Origin: a virus
DNA length: 39,838 bases
Direction: 5' to 3' (one strand)
IMG/VR virus record: IMGVR_UViG_3300014886_000001
Coordinates: 1 to 39,838 of that record
Shown here: positions 25,038 through 31,796 of the stretch, one piece after another
Numbering within the stretch: the stretch's first letter is position 1
How the letters are laid out: every line of letters begins with the position of its first letter
Position numbers and translations under genes: made by a program
Notes under the pieces: model-generated
Told to the model about the DNA's origin: nothing
The model's database searches: none
Seen by the model: the letters and a program-made list of their open reading frames with translations, nothing else

Positions 25038-25151
25038 ATGATGAAAGTATTTCTCCAAGATGTTGAAACCGAAGAAACACCAGAAGTTGAAGAAGAAACC
25101 AAAGAAGAAGAAACAGAAGAAACAGAGGAAGAAGAAACAGAAGAAGAGTAG
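25038..25151 (+). CDS. Tiny Glu-rich acidic protein (37 aa)
   Basis: The frame runs from paired ATG codons to TAG. After MMKVFLQDVE nearly every residue is Glu or Thr in an EEETEE repeat. The presence of an AAAGGTCG box at the usual distance supports real translation. Function unknown; a DNA-mimic or disordered binding tail is possible but unproven. Confidence 0.55.
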   Translation: MMKVFLQDVETEETPEVEEETKEEETEETEEEETEEE

Positions 25152-25157
25152 TAAAAT

Positions 25158-25290
25158 TGGCTGGGCTACTGCTGGTTAATAGGTCTAAGCCTTGGTATTT
25201 TGCCAGGGAAGGGTTATAAAAATAGCCCCCTGGAACTGCCTAAATAAGTTTAGGCTAAGTAGGGCTTATTAACACAGGGTAGCCTGGCTA
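25158..25290 (+). ncRNA. Multi-helix structured RNA before the DNA methyltransferase
   Basis: Nested helices enclose a junction. Stem A pairs 25158-25169 with 25279-25290 (12 pairs, three G-U). Stem B pairs 25175-25186 with 25262-25273 (12 pairs, three G-U). Hairpin C pairs 25203-25208 with 25228-25233, then 25212-25217 with 25222-25227 around an AAAA loop. Hairpin D pairs 25238-25244 with 25249-25255 (7 perfect pairs, TAAG loop). A 16-nt single-stranded segment (25187-25202) enters the three-way junction. No open frame covers it. It could be a riboswitch-like leader or a trans-acting RNA; I do not recognise the family. Confidence 0.78.
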
Positions 25291-25430
25291 CTTTTGCTAC
25301 TCAAAAAACATATAAATTAACTTAAACTTTAAAAATCAGAGAATTTAAAAGGTTTAATAGTATTAATTTAGCCCAAAAACGGCTGAGAGAGGCATTTTTG
25401 TGCGAATTAGGGGCATTTAAAAATAGTTAT
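25291..25430 (+). other. Intergenic leader between structured RNA and methyltransferase
   Basis: An AT-rich stretch with no convincing open frame, terminator or good promoter. A copy of GCTAC at 25296-25300 repeats the 3' half of the preceding helix region. No AAAGGTCG box is present, although AAAAGG occurs near 25349. Confidence 0.5.
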
Positions 25431-26558
25431 ATGGCAGAGCAAAAAATTTACAATATAGATGAAATTAGAAAGAAGATATTGTGCGGCGATACTCTTTCAG
25501 AATTAAAGAAATTTCCAGATGAGTGTATAGATTGTATTATAACATCGCCTCCCTATTGGAAGCTCCGAGATTATGGCGTAAAAGGGCAAATTGGTTTAGA
25601 ACCAACCTTAAAAGAATATCTTGACCGCTTGTTTGAAATAATGAAAGAACTAAAAAGGGTTTTAAAAAAAACAGGGGTTATCTTTTGGAACCATGGAGAT
25701 TGTTATGGAAGTAATATTTCAGCCCCCAATCAGCCGAAGCTTGGTAAAAGAGACCCCTATAAAAAATTAACTAAAAAAAATAGATTAAGAAACAAACTAT
25801 ATCAAAAATGTTTAATGCTTCAAAACTATCGCTTTATTCTTCGCTGTGTTGATGAACTTGGTTTAATTTTAAGAAACATTATTATCTGGTATAAGCCCAA
25901 CCATATGCCCTCCAGCGTTAAAGATAGGTTTACCAACGCCTATGAACCAGTGTTTATGCTTACAAAAAACAAAAAATATTGGTTTGATTTGGATGCGGTG
26001 AGGGCGCCAGTTTTAATAAAGGAAAGAAAGAGGGGACAAACTTTTTACGGAGGACAGAAAGTTCCAGAGAAGTATAAAATTTGGAAAGCAAAAAATGGTG
26101 GTAAAAATCCAGGTGATGTTTGGACTATTGCAACCCAACCATTCCCAGAAACACATTTCGCAACCTTTCCCGAACGATTAGTAGAACCAATGATGAAAGC
26201 AGGTTGTCCTCAATGGATTTGTAAGAAGTGTGGAAAGGCGAGGGAGAGGATGATAAAAACAAGTTATATAACAACTGGAAACAATATTAACAAGGGCAAC
26301 TTAAAAGATGATTTAACAGCAAGACCTTATAAAGAAAGAAAAGAGGCATTTCATCAAACTATTGGCTGGACCGACTGCGGTTGCAATGCTGGCTGGGTTA
26401 GCGGTATAGTCCTTGACCCTTTTATGGGAAGTGGAACCACTGCTGTAGTAGCTAAAAAATTAGGTAGAGATTTTGTTGGAATAGAGTTAAACCCTGATTA
26501 TGTAAAAATGGCAGAAGAAAGAATTAAAAACACTCCTAAACCACTTCTAATTATATGA
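25431..26558 (+). CDS. Site-specific DNA methyltransferase, beta-type (m4C or m6A)
   Basis: 375 residues from ATG 25431; an upstream in-frame TTG/GTG region is less likely to be coding. Catalytic motif IV is TSPPY (residues 38-42) and SAM motif I is DPFMGSGTT (329-337), in the order of beta-class enzymes. The SPPYW-x-LRDYG context resembles N4-cytosine enzymes, though N6-adenine is possible. Between them, four or more cysteines (CPQWICKKCGKARERM, DCGCNAGW) suggest a zinc-binding target-recognition insert. No endonuclease partner is present, so it is an orphan enzyme, probably for protecting phage DNA or timing gene expression. Confidence 0.88.
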   Translation: MAEQKIYNIDEIRKKILCGDTLSELKKFPDECIDCIITSPPYWKLRDYGVKGQIGLEPTLKEYLDRLFEIMKELKRVLKKTGVIFWNHGDCYGSNISAPNQPKLGKRDPYKKLTKKNRLRNKLYQKCLMLQNYRFILRCVDELGLILRNIIIWYKPNHMPSSVKDRFTNAYEPVFMLTKNKKYWFDLDAVRAPVLIKERKRGQTFYGGQKVPEKYKIWKAKNGGKNPGDVWTIATQPFPETHFATFPERLVEPMMKAGCPQWICKKCGKARERMIKTSYITTGNNINKGNLKDDLTARPYKERKEAFHQTIGWTDCGCNAGWVSGIVLDPFMGSGTTAVVAKKLGRDFVGIELNPDYVKMAEERIKNTPKPLLII

Positions 26559-27352
26559 AATACTATATCTCTGTTAACCAAATAGTTTTAAGTAAAACCA
26601 AGTTAGATATAAAAGATGCGGCAATTTTAGATTATTTAAGGGCTTTTTGTTTAGCAGATGATAAAAATGTTAGAAGATTAACGATTGAGGAAGGGGGTAA
26701 AAGATATAATTACACTTGGATAAACTTTAACCATTTAATCAAAGAGATGCCCTTATTAGGAATTAAAAATAAAGCAAGTATTAGTGAAAGAATAAAAAAA
26801 ATTGAAAAAGAAGGATTTATTAAGGTCTTCCGAGCCCCAGATAGAAGTTTATATATAAGGTTGTTACCAAAGATTAAAGAATTAGAGTTTTATGAAGGTG
26901 TTAGTTTAAACAAACAGAGGTGTTTGTCTAAACTAACAGGGGTGTTAGTTAAAACTAATAGCACAAACAATATATCATACAAACATAATATCAATAATAA
27001 TATCTCTAAAGAGAGCGATTCAAAAGAATCGCAGAATTTAAAAGATTTTAATTTTTATGAGAAATTAGAAAAACTATCTTCTTCTAAACGCCGAGATTTA
27101 CAAATAATTGCCCTTTACTGGAAATATAAGGGTTATGAGTTTAGAAACGAGAAACAATATCAGGCGGCGTTGAAACGAGAGTTGCGTCCCGCCCAAATGC
27201 TTGAAGGTTATACAGACGAAGAAATTACTCAAACAATGGACTGGCTTTGCGAAAATACTGATATTAAATGGACATTAGAAACCGTCCATAAATTCATAGA
27301 TGAACCCCTTGATGATATTGAACCAATAAAAGGTCGTAAAAAAGATGGATAA
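26555..27352 (+). CDS. Winged-helix replication-type protein
   Basis: 265 residues in a 4-base overlap with the methyltransferase. The N-terminal 110 residues (ISVNQIVLSKTKLDIKDAAILDYL, then ASISERIKKIEKEGFIKVFR) look like a winged-helix DNA-binding domain of phage replisome-organiser proteins. An Asn/Ser-rich linker and a C-terminal helical domain (RDLQIIALYWKYKGYEFRNEKQ) follow. With no helicase or polymerase in the window, it may load host replication enzymes. A replication role is inferred. Confidence 0.65.
   Translation: MKYYISVNQIVLSKTKLDIKDAAILDYLRAFCLADDKNVRRLTIEEGGKRYNYTWINFNHLIKEMPLLGIKNKASISERIKKIEKEGFIKVFRAPDRSLYIRLLPKIKELEFYEGVSLNKQRCLSKLTGVLVKTNSTNNISYKHNINNNISKESDSKESQNLKDFNFYEKLEKLSSSKRRDLQIIALYWKYKGYEFRNEKQYQAALKRELRPAQMLEGYTDEEITQTMDWLCENTDIKWTLETVHKFIDEPLDDIEPIKGRKKDG
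27329..27336 (+). promoter_or_regulatory. AAAGGTCG box, 21 nt before the 27358 start
   Basis: This copy lies inside the last codons of the winged-helix gene, where it encodes KGR. Spacing is within the main range. Confidence 0.65.
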
Positions 27353-27357
27353 AACAA

Positions 27358-27687
27358 ATGCCATACGATTGGCGAAAAGGCGTGAAAATTTATTGGGTTA
27401 AAAAAGAAATTGGGTATAAAGAATGGAAAGATTTTTACTCCCATAATTTGTCTTATCATAAATTAGGAGTGATAGGAGTAGGAAGAAATAAAAGAGTAGT
27501 TATTGGATTTTGTGTTCCAAACGAAATTCCACTTGATTGCGAGCCCTTAAATGAACAAGAATTATTAGAAATATATGCCCAGAGGCAGGCATTAAATATT
27601 AAACCTCTTCCAACTATCCAAAGGTCGGAAAATAATAATCCTAAATTAAACTATGAGAATTTTAACCAGTATTCCAAAAGCAGTTGA
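27358..27687 (+). CDS. Unknown protein (109 aa)
   Basis: Begins MPYDWRKGVKIYWVKKEIGYKEWKDFY and has a beta-rich centre (KLGVIGVGRNKRVVIGFCVPNE). The last 12 codons overlap the holin gene in another frame. No family recognised. Soluble, basic, possibly DNA-associated by location next to the replication-type gene. Confidence 0.65.
   Translation: MPYDWRKGVKIYWVKKEIGYKEWKDFYSHNLSYHKLGVIGVGRNKRVVIGFCVPNEIPLDCEPLNEQELLEIYAQRQALNIKPLPTIQRSENNNPKLNYENFNQYSKSS
27620..27627 (+). promoter_or_regulatory. AAAGGTCG box, 25 nt before the holin start
   Basis: Box inside the preceding coding region, followed by an AATAATAAT and TAAATTAAA stretch before the ATG at 27653. Confidence 0.68.
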
Positions 27688-27874
27688 AACAAAAGGGTTC
27701 TGGAAAGCCTTGTTTTATTCGTTTGGTTCTTGGTTGGCGGCTTGGGTTATTACCTGGTTGGCATCAAGCGAGGCATATGTTTATCTTGGAAAATACGGTT
27801 GGGTAATTCCATTACTCAATACCATTGCCGTGTTTTTCAAGCAGTATTTTGATAGTTTGTTGGGAAAACAGTAG
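27653..27874 (+). CDS. Holin-like membrane protein
   Basis: 73 residues with two hydrophobic segments (about 19-37, LFYSFGSWLAAWVITWLA; about 48-65, YGWVIPLLNTIAVFFKQYF) and charged ends. Size, topology and position immediately before a lysozyme-like gene fit a holin that permeabilises the membrane. A GGGAAAA heptamer lies four bases before its stop codon and is discussed in the findings. Confidence 0.72.
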   Translation: MRILTSIPKAVETKGFWKALFYSFGSWLAAWVITWLASSEAYVYLGKYGWVIPLLNTIAVFFKQYFDSLLGKQ

Positions 27875-27946
27875 CCCTAATCTTGATTTTTTCGGGGCTT
27901 GGGTTCTTGCCGATTTCGGCTCAAGCCCCTGCCCCTTTTGGGGCAG
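27862..27946 (+). promoter_or_regulatory. Slippery-like heptamer and two GC-rich hairpins at the holin-lysozyme junction
   Basis: The holin frame contains G GGA AAA (27862-27868), a plausible -1 slip site, just before its stop. Two stable hairpins follow. The first pairs 27894-27901 with 27922-27929 (8 bp) and encloses GCCG/CGGC. The second pairs 27929-27935 with 27940-27946 (7 bp, TTTT loop). Both are within the lysozyme signal-peptide codons. The first stem begins 25 nt after the heptamer, further than is usual for frameshift signals, so start-site control is an alternative. Confidence 0.5.
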
Positions 27947-28263
27947 AAACGCAAGGGCTGATAGTAATTGAAGGAAATTCTTTATTAGGAGTGTATAACC
28001 AGACAGGATTAGAAATAGATGAGACGCTTCGCAAAATTATTGAGTGTGAATCTAATTGGAGATGGTGGGTAAGAAATAAAAAATCAACTGCTTACGGGCT
28101 TTGCCAAATGATTAAACCTACAAGAGAAAGAGTAGAGAAAGAATTAGGAAAGATAGATTGGAATGACCCAAAAGAACAATTAAAAGCCTGTAAGTGGTTA
28201 TATGAGACAGAAGGAACTAAACATTGGAAGGCTTCCAGAAAATGTTGGGAGAACAGAGATTAA
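27883..28263 (+). CDS. Lysozyme-like (SLT) endolysin with export segment
   Basis: About 126 residues from TTG 27883. An N-terminal hydrophobic segment (IFSGLGFLPISAQA) ends in an Ala-x-Ala cleavage-like site. The catalytic region IIECESNWRW (Glu56-Ser57) followed by AYGLCQMIKPT matches the Glu-Ser and GLMQ-type motifs of transglycosylase SLT or lysozyme folds. It cuts peptidoglycan glycan strands. No ATG or GTG is available upstream in frame. Initiation at TTG by coupling to the holin stop, or entry by -1 frameshift, would both explain the missing start. Confidence 0.75.
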   Translation: MIFSGLGFLPISAQAPAPFGAETQGLIVIEGNSLLGVYNQTGLEIDETLRKIIECESNWRWWVRNKKSTAYGLCQMIKPTRERVEKELGKIDWNDPKEQLKACKWLYETEGTKHWKASRKCWENRD

Positions 28264-28290
28264 GAATCGGTATTAGGGCTTAAAAAGACA

Positions 28291-28306
28291 CCTGTGGAAA
28301 ACTCAA
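28291..28306. repeat. 16-bp repeat with DnaA-box-like core, copy 1
   Basis: CCTGTGGAAAACTCAA recurs exactly at 36129-36144. Its core TGTGGAAAA is the complement of TTTTCCACA, which fits the relaxed DnaA box TTWTNCACA. It lies just upstream of the promoter at 28320. Confidence 0.7.
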
Positions 28307-28319
28307 GGGTTTTAACCTC

Positions 28320-28348
28320 TTGACAGGTTTTCTTGCTTGGATTAAAAT
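28320..28348 (+). promoter_or_regulatory. Sigma-70-type promoter of the early-type gene run
   Basis: TTGACA at 28320-28325, a 17-bp spacer and TAAAAT at 28343-28348, followed by GGAA as at the two sister promoters. The expected start near 28355 gives a leader of about 20 nt to the ATG at 28377. Confidence 0.85.
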
Positions 28349-28376
28349 GGAATAAGAATAATAAAACAAAAAAACT

Positions 28377-28559
28377 ATGCCAAGAAAAATATCATTACCA
28401 GAAAAAAGATACAGACAACTTTTAAGAAGCGAAGAACGCCTTTTAGAATTAAAAAAACGCTGGAAAGAGTTTAGGAAGGCTTTTAGCCAACACCAAAAAC
28501 TTCTTTCCAGTATTTTATTACGCACCCATTATAATCAAAGGTCGGATAATAAAAACTAA
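28377..28559 (+). CDS. Small basic helical protein (60 aa)
   Basis: First gene after the promoter. MPRKISLPEKRYRQLLRSEE followed by ELKKRWKEFRKAF is a basic amphipathic helix, a common look for small phage regulators or host-takeover peptides. No family is recognised. The next box lies inside its last codons. Confidence 0.68.
   Translation: MPRKISLPEKRYRQLLRSEERLLELKKRWKEFRKAFSQHQKLLSSILLRTHYNQRSDNKN
28537..28544 (+). promoter_or_regulatory. AAAGGTCG box, 19 nt before the 28564 start
   Basis: One of the two shortest gaps. The interval to the ATG is almost pure A and T. Confidence 0.72.
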
Positions 28560-28563
28560 AACT

Positions 28564-28974
28564 ATGGCAAGAGATTTTCATTATTATTTAAAACTGGCAG
28601 CCCATTTACAGAAAGATGGTATCTTGTTTCCATTAGTGTATTCATTAGAGAAATTTAGAGAAAAAGAAAATTATCCGCTTGAATTAGAGCAAAAGAGAAT
28701 AATGAGGCAAAGTATTTTTTCAAGTTTGTGTAATGATAATGCGGGGAGAGTAAAAGAAGATAAACTTTCAAGAGAGGAGTTAGTTAAACTTGCTTGTGAA
28801 ATTACTGATGTGTTTTATTCAGAAGGAGAGGAATTAAAAGGGTCTCAAAAGATTGCTCAAGAAATAGTGGAGGACTTGAAAAAAGAAAAAGAAATTGAGG
28901 AGGCAAATAAAGAATTAGATGCTGAAGCAAATAAACAAATAGAAAAAGAACAAGAAAATTTAATTGTTGAATAA
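28564..28974 (+). CDS. Unknown acidic helical protein (136 aa)
   Basis: Starts MARDFHYYLKLAAHLQKDG. The N-terminal 70 residues look folded (LFPLVYSLEKFREKENYPLEL) and the C-terminus is a long Glu/Lys helix ending in LIVE. It precedes a probable nucleic-acid-binding protein and may act with it. No motif recognised. Confidence 0.68.
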   Translation: MARDFHYYLKLAAHLQKDGILFPLVYSLEKFREKENYPLELEQKRIMRQSIFSSLCNDNAGRVKEDKLSREELVKLACEITDVFYSEGEELKGSQKIAQEIVEDLKKEKEIEEANKELDAEANKQIEKEQENLIVE

Positions 28975-28978
28975 AACT

Positions 28979-29344
28979 ATGGAAACATTAGAAGAATTCA
29001 TTAAAAACAAATCAAATTTTCTAACCCTTAAATCAGGTGAGATATTTAAAGGAATTTACAAGGGCTATAAAATTGTTGAGAGAGAAAGATTTGGGAGAGT
29101 AGAAAAAGTTGTTTGTTATTCTTTTCAAGAGTTAAGCGGAGATAAGATTTGGCAATTAAATAGTACTTCTGTTTCTTTGGCTCGGCAAATGAAAGATGCG
29201 AAAGAAGGAGATGTGGTAGCAATTAAAAGAATTGGTGAAGGAAGAAATACAAAATACGAAGTGTTAATAGAAAAGAAACCCGAACAAACCCAAATGGATG
29301 TTCCTGCTTCTGAAAATGAAATTACTCCAGAAGAAATTTTATAA
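28979..29344 (+). CDS. Probable OB-fold nucleic-acid-binding protein
   Basis: 121 residues from ATG 28979 (an upstream TTG at 28964 would overlap the previous gene). The beta-rich pattern FLTLKSGEIFKGIYKGYKI, KVVCYSFQE and GDVVAIKRIGEGRNTKYEVLIE, with an acidic C-terminal tail (PASENEITPEEIL), resembles single-stranded DNA-binding or related OB proteins of phages. An acidic tail is typical of SSBs that recruit partners. The fold assignment is from pattern only. Confidence 0.55.
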   Translation: METLEEFIKNKSNFLTLKSGEIFKGIYKGYKIVERERFGRVEKVVCYSFQELSGDKIWQLNSTSVSLARQMKDAKEGDVVAIKRIGEGRNTKYEVLIEKKPEQTQMDVPASENEITPEEIL

Positions 29345-29346
29345 AT

Positions 29347-29589
29347 ATGGATTTGGAGGAATTTATTGAGGAGAAAGAAAATGAGTTCTTAAAAGAAAGA
29401 ATTGAGGAAGTAAAAGATTTTTGGAGAGTAAGGTCATTTTCAAACCCAAGAGAGTATTATACTGTGGTTTTATACAAAAATGGCAGAATGAGTTGTGAAT
29501 GTTGGGATTACTTGGTTCACGCTAAAAATCCAAATTATGAGTGTAAACACATCAAAAAAGTCAAAGAGTTTATTGGTAAAAATAAATAG
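29347..29589 (+). CDS. SWIM zinc-finger protein (80 aa)
   Basis: Cys50, Cys52, Cys66 and His68 (MSCECWDY, then YECKHIKKV) make a CxC...CxH SWIM motif, used for DNA or protein binding. Short helical N-terminus (LEEFIEEKENEFLKERIEE). It lies two bases after the previous stop, so it is likely co-translated. Confidence 0.78.
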   Translation: MDLEEFIEEKENEFLKERIEEVKDFWRVRSFSNPREYYTVVLYKNGRMSCECWDYLVHAKNPNYECKHIKKVKEFIGKNK

Positions 29590-29590
29590 A

Positions 29591-29851
29591 TTGTGGAAGG
29601 GTAAATATGCCTCATTAAGGGATTATCAGGTAAAGAAAGCCCTTCAAGAGAAAAAAGATTTAAGGATATTATTGCTTTCAAATGGCGAAACAATGACTAT
29701 TCCTTATCAACAGATTAGACAGCGAGCAATAAAAAACAATCAGAAATTTAAGAGCAGAATTGATGGAAAAGAGTATAGTTTAATAGATTTTTACTGGCAA
29801 AGAGATTTAGATTTAAACAACCCGCAAGATTTTTCAAAAATGGTATTATGA
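29591..29851 (+). CDS. Unknown protein (about 86 aa), start uncertain
   Basis: The open frame extends back into the SWIM gene, but the folded-looking part begins near LWKGKYASLRDYQVKKALQ. TTG 29591 just after the SWIM stop is chosen; TTG 29573 inside the SWIM gene is an alternative. The core (KDLRILLLSNGETMTIPYQQIRQRAI) followed by DGKEYSLIDFYWQRD reads as a small alpha/beta domain. The last four bases overlap the next start (ATGA). Confidence 0.58.
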   Translation: MWKGKYASLRDYQVKKALQEKKDLRILLLSNGETMTIPYQQIRQRAIKNNQKFKSRIDGKEYSLIDFYWQRDLDLNNPQDFSKMVL

Positions 29852-30000
29852 GCCAAAAAACAGAAAAGAAAATTAAGTGTATTTTATGTGGTAGAGAAAT
29901 AAAAGAGGAGGAAATATACGATGAAAAAATTGAAAGAGTTTGGCAACCTTGCTGTAGAAAATGTTGGGAAAAATTAAAAATAAATGAGGAAAAAGAATAA
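29848..30000 (+). CDS. Small zinc-ribbon protein (50 aa)
   Basis: Cys11 and Cys14 (CILCG) and Cys35/36 and Cys39 (PCCRKCW) form a plausible zinc ribbon. Its coding sequence overlaps the HNH gene by 17 bases. Likely a nucleic-acid or protein-binding accessory factor. Confidence 0.68.
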   Translation: MSQKTEKKIKCILCGREIKEEEIYDEKIERVWQPCCRKCWEKLKINEEKE

Positions 30001-30370
30001 AAAAAGAGAACTTAAAAAAGAAGCAGAGCGGTTAATGTATCAATTAGCGTTTAAGTTATACGGCGATAGATGTGAAATATGTGGAAGCAAAAAAGGAGTA
30101 GTAGTTCACCATTTCATTTTTAGAAGCAAGTGTAAAGCGTTAACTTATGAAAAAGATAATCTAATCGTCCTTTGTCAAGATTGTCACTTCAAATTACATC
30201 ATACAAAATCATCAAGTATAATTGAACTGAAAATAATTCAAAAAAGAGGAGAAAGGTGGCTTAAAAGATTATTAAAAAAATACGAGAAAGCAAAGAAACT
30301 AACAAGTTATTATGGTGTGCGATGGTTAGAGGAGCAGATTAAAAAACTAAAAAGAGAAATTAAAAAATGA
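29984..30370 (+). CDS. HNH endonuclease
   Basis: 128 residues. Cys30-x2-Cys33 and Cys64-x2-Cys67 bind zinc. His42-His43, Asn59 and His68/His72 form the HNH catalytic core (VVHHFIFRS, DNLIVLCQDCHFKLHH). A basic helical C-terminus probably binds DNA. It is not next to the terminase as packaging HNH proteins often are, so it may be a recombination, homing or host-DNA-cutting nuclease. Confidence 0.8.
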   Translation: MRKKNKKRELKKEAERLMYQLAFKLYGDRCEICGSKKGVVVHHFIFRSKCKALTYEKDNLIVLCQDCHFKLHHTKSSSIIELKIIQKRGERWLKRLLKKYEKAKKLTSYYGVRWLEEQIKKLKREIKK

Positions 30371-30720
30371 AAAAAATCAAATGTAAAACTTGTTTCTGGA
30401 GACGAAAAAGCGAGTATGATGGTAAAGATTATTGCTACCTGATAGTAGATAAAACGGGTAGAAATATTGAGGCAAACCGAACAGAATGTGATTTCTACTT
30501 AAAGAAAGGCACTGAACCAAAATGGTTATGTTCTATTTGTGGGAAAAATACTTTTGGTGAAACCTCAATATCTGAAAACGGAAAACAATACTGTAGCGAC
30601 TGTTATTGGAAAGAGAAAGAAAAAGAAAGAAAAAGAGAAAGAGCCAAAAAAATTAAGAAACTAAAAGAATTGGTTGGCAAAGAAAAAGCAGAGGAAATAA
30701 TAAAACTATTTAACTTATAA
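30367..30720 (+). CDS. Protein with two Cys4 clusters (117 aa)
   Basis: Two zinc-site candidates: Cys6, Cys9, Cys23 and Cys41 (CKTCFWRRKS...YCYL...ECDFY), then Cys55, Cys58, Cys76 and Cys79 (CSICGKNTFG...YCSDCYWK), the second resembling LIM-like or treble-clef ribbons. A basic coiled coil forms the C-terminus. Overlaps the HNH gene by four bases. Unknown role in nucleic-acid binding. Confidence 0.72.
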   Translation: MKKIKCKTCFWRRKSEYDGKDYCYLIVDKTGRNIEANRTECDFYLKKGTEPKWLCSICGKNTFGETSISENGKQYCSDCYWKEKEKERKRERAKKIKKLKELVGKEKAEEIIKLFNL

Positions 30721-30726
30721 AGGTCG
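30719..30726 (+). promoter_or_regulatory. AAAGGTCG box, 19 nt before the 30746 start
   Basis: Overlaps the previous stop codon (TAAAGGTCG). Followed by TAAATTAAATAAAATT and the ATG. Confidence 0.72.
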
Positions 30727-30745
30727 GTCTAAATTAAATAAAATT

Positions 30746-30892
30746 ATGGCTAAAAAGCAAACAAAAAAGCAAAAAGAAGGATATGAAGAGAAACTGGACA
30801 AAATTATACAGATGCTGGAAATGGTTTTAGAGGAACTTGATAGTATTCGGTATTACACAGAGGAGGTGTATAATAATCAAAAAAACGGGTAG
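30746..30892 (+). CDS. Small helical protein (48 aa)
   Basis: MAKKQTKKQKEGYEEKLDKI followed by a Leu/Met-heptad helix (LEMVLEELDSIRYYTEEV). It begins with the Lys/Gln-rich leader seen in several small genes downstream (KKQKK). Probable coiled-coil oligomer of unknown function. Confidence 0.62.
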   Translation: MAKKQTKKQKEGYEEKLDKIIQMLEMVLEELDSIRYYTEEVYNNQKNG

Positions 30893-30900
30893 TAAAACAT

Positions 30901-31689
30901 ATGAAAACATATATCATTAAAAATCAAAAAGATTTAGAAAAACACAAAGACAATTATGGTTATCATATTAGGGGCGATGCTGAATTTGAATACTCCCCAA
31001 AAATTACAGGACGGTTATTGGTAGATGGTGATTTAGAGATTAAAGGCGGTAATTATATTGAGGTTGATAATTATATTGAGGTTAATGGGTATATTAAGGT
31101 TGGTGGGTTTATTAAGGTTGATGGGTATATTAAGGTTGGTAAGTATATTGAGGTTAATGGGTCTATTAAGGTTGGTTGGTTTATTAAGGTTGGTAGGTAT
31201 ATTAAGGTTGGTGAATATGTTGAGGTTGATGGGTCTATTAAGGCTGGTGGGTTTATTGAGGTTGATGGGTTTATTAAGGCTGGTGAGTTTATTAAGACTG
31301 ATGGGTATATTAAGGCTGGTTGGTTTATTAAGGTTGATGGGTATATTAAGGTTGGTGAGTATATTAAGGTTAATGGGTCTATTGAGGCTGGTGGGTTTAT
31401 TGAGACTGATGGGTATATTGAAAGCAAAAAAATGATAAGGGCAGATTTTCAAATAGAAGCAAGACGAGAAATTACAATTACAGACGATAGATATAAGATA
31501 TTCGCAGGCTTGTATGATGAGAATTATTCTTATATTAGATGTTCTAAATTAAATGCTAAAATTGGTTATGGTAGATTAGAATTGATTGAACCAGAAGAAA
31601 AATCTCAAGAAATGATAGAAATAGATGGTAAAAAGTATTCTAAAAACATCATTAAAGAAGCGTTAAAAGAGTATTTTAATTTTAACTAA
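30901..31689 (+). CDS. Hexapeptide-repeat beta-solenoid protein
   Basis: 262 residues. After an N-terminal cap (about 1-45), about 21 consecutive six-residue units follow the rule aromatic/Ser-Ile-Lys/Glu-Val/Ala-Gly/Asp/Asn-x (for example GYIKVG, GFIKVD, EYIKVN). A bactofilin-like or other beta-helix is expected, with alternating faces of charge. The C-terminal 80 residues are non-repetitive. It might assemble into a filament or act as a scaffold or DNA mimic. The repeat is encoded by near-identical 18-base units, so copy number could change between strains. Confidence 0.75.
   Translation: MKTYIIKNQKDLEKHKDNYGYHIRGDAEFEYSPKITGRLLVDGDLEIKGGNYIEVDNYIEVNGYIKVGGFIKVDGYIKVGKYIEVNGSIKVGWFIKVGRYIKVGEYVEVDGSIKAGGFIEVDGFIKAGEFIKTDGYIKAGWFIKVDGYIKVGEYIKVNGSIEAGGFIETDGYIESKKMIRADFQIEARREITITDDRYKIFAGLYDENYSYIRCSKLNAKIGYGRLELIEPEEKSQEMIEIDGKKYSKNIIKEALKEYFNFN
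31042..31425 (+). repeat. Tandem 18-bp coding repeats
   Basis: About 21 units of roughly ATTAAGGTTGGTGGGTTT, with variable codons for the first two residues and the fifth and sixth. The plus strand is almost free of C. Because the period is a multiple of three and lacks stops, several shadow frames stay open on both strands. Confidence 0.92.
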
Positions 31690-31691
31690 CT

Positions 31692-31781
31692 ATGCCACGA
31701 GGTCGTAGAAGAAAAATCTGTAAAAAAACGGGCAAAAAACCAACTTGGGCAAGAAAAAGAAAGCATTGGAGAGAGGGTTAA
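31692..31781 (+). CDS. Tiny Arg/Lys-rich protein (29 aa)
   Basis: MPRGRRRKICKKTGKKPTWA then RKRKHWREG. Starts two bases after the previous stop. Strongly basic, likely nucleic-acid-binding if expressed. A partial box-like GAGGTCG lies within its fourth and fifth codons. Confidence 0.52.
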   Translation: MPRGRRRKICKKTGKKPTWARKRKHWREG

Positions 31782-31796
31782 TTAAATAAAAAAACT

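Noticed and set aside
25158-25290. tRNA or tmRNA gene
   Set aside because: The helices do not form a cloverleaf, and there is no T-loop or CCA-like end.
25381-25410. TPP-riboswitch-like motif CGGCTGAGAG before the methyltransferase
   Set aside because: Only a short part of the conserved sequence is present and the remaining conserved segments and helices are absent.
31042-31425. CRISPR array
   Set aside because: The units are contiguous 18-base coding repeats without spacers, and no cas genes are present.
31033-31452. Open frames in other phases and on the minus strand over the 18-bp repeats
   Set aside because: They arise because the repeat period is a multiple of three and has no stop in those phases. 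Their products are low-complexity and lack credible start contexts.
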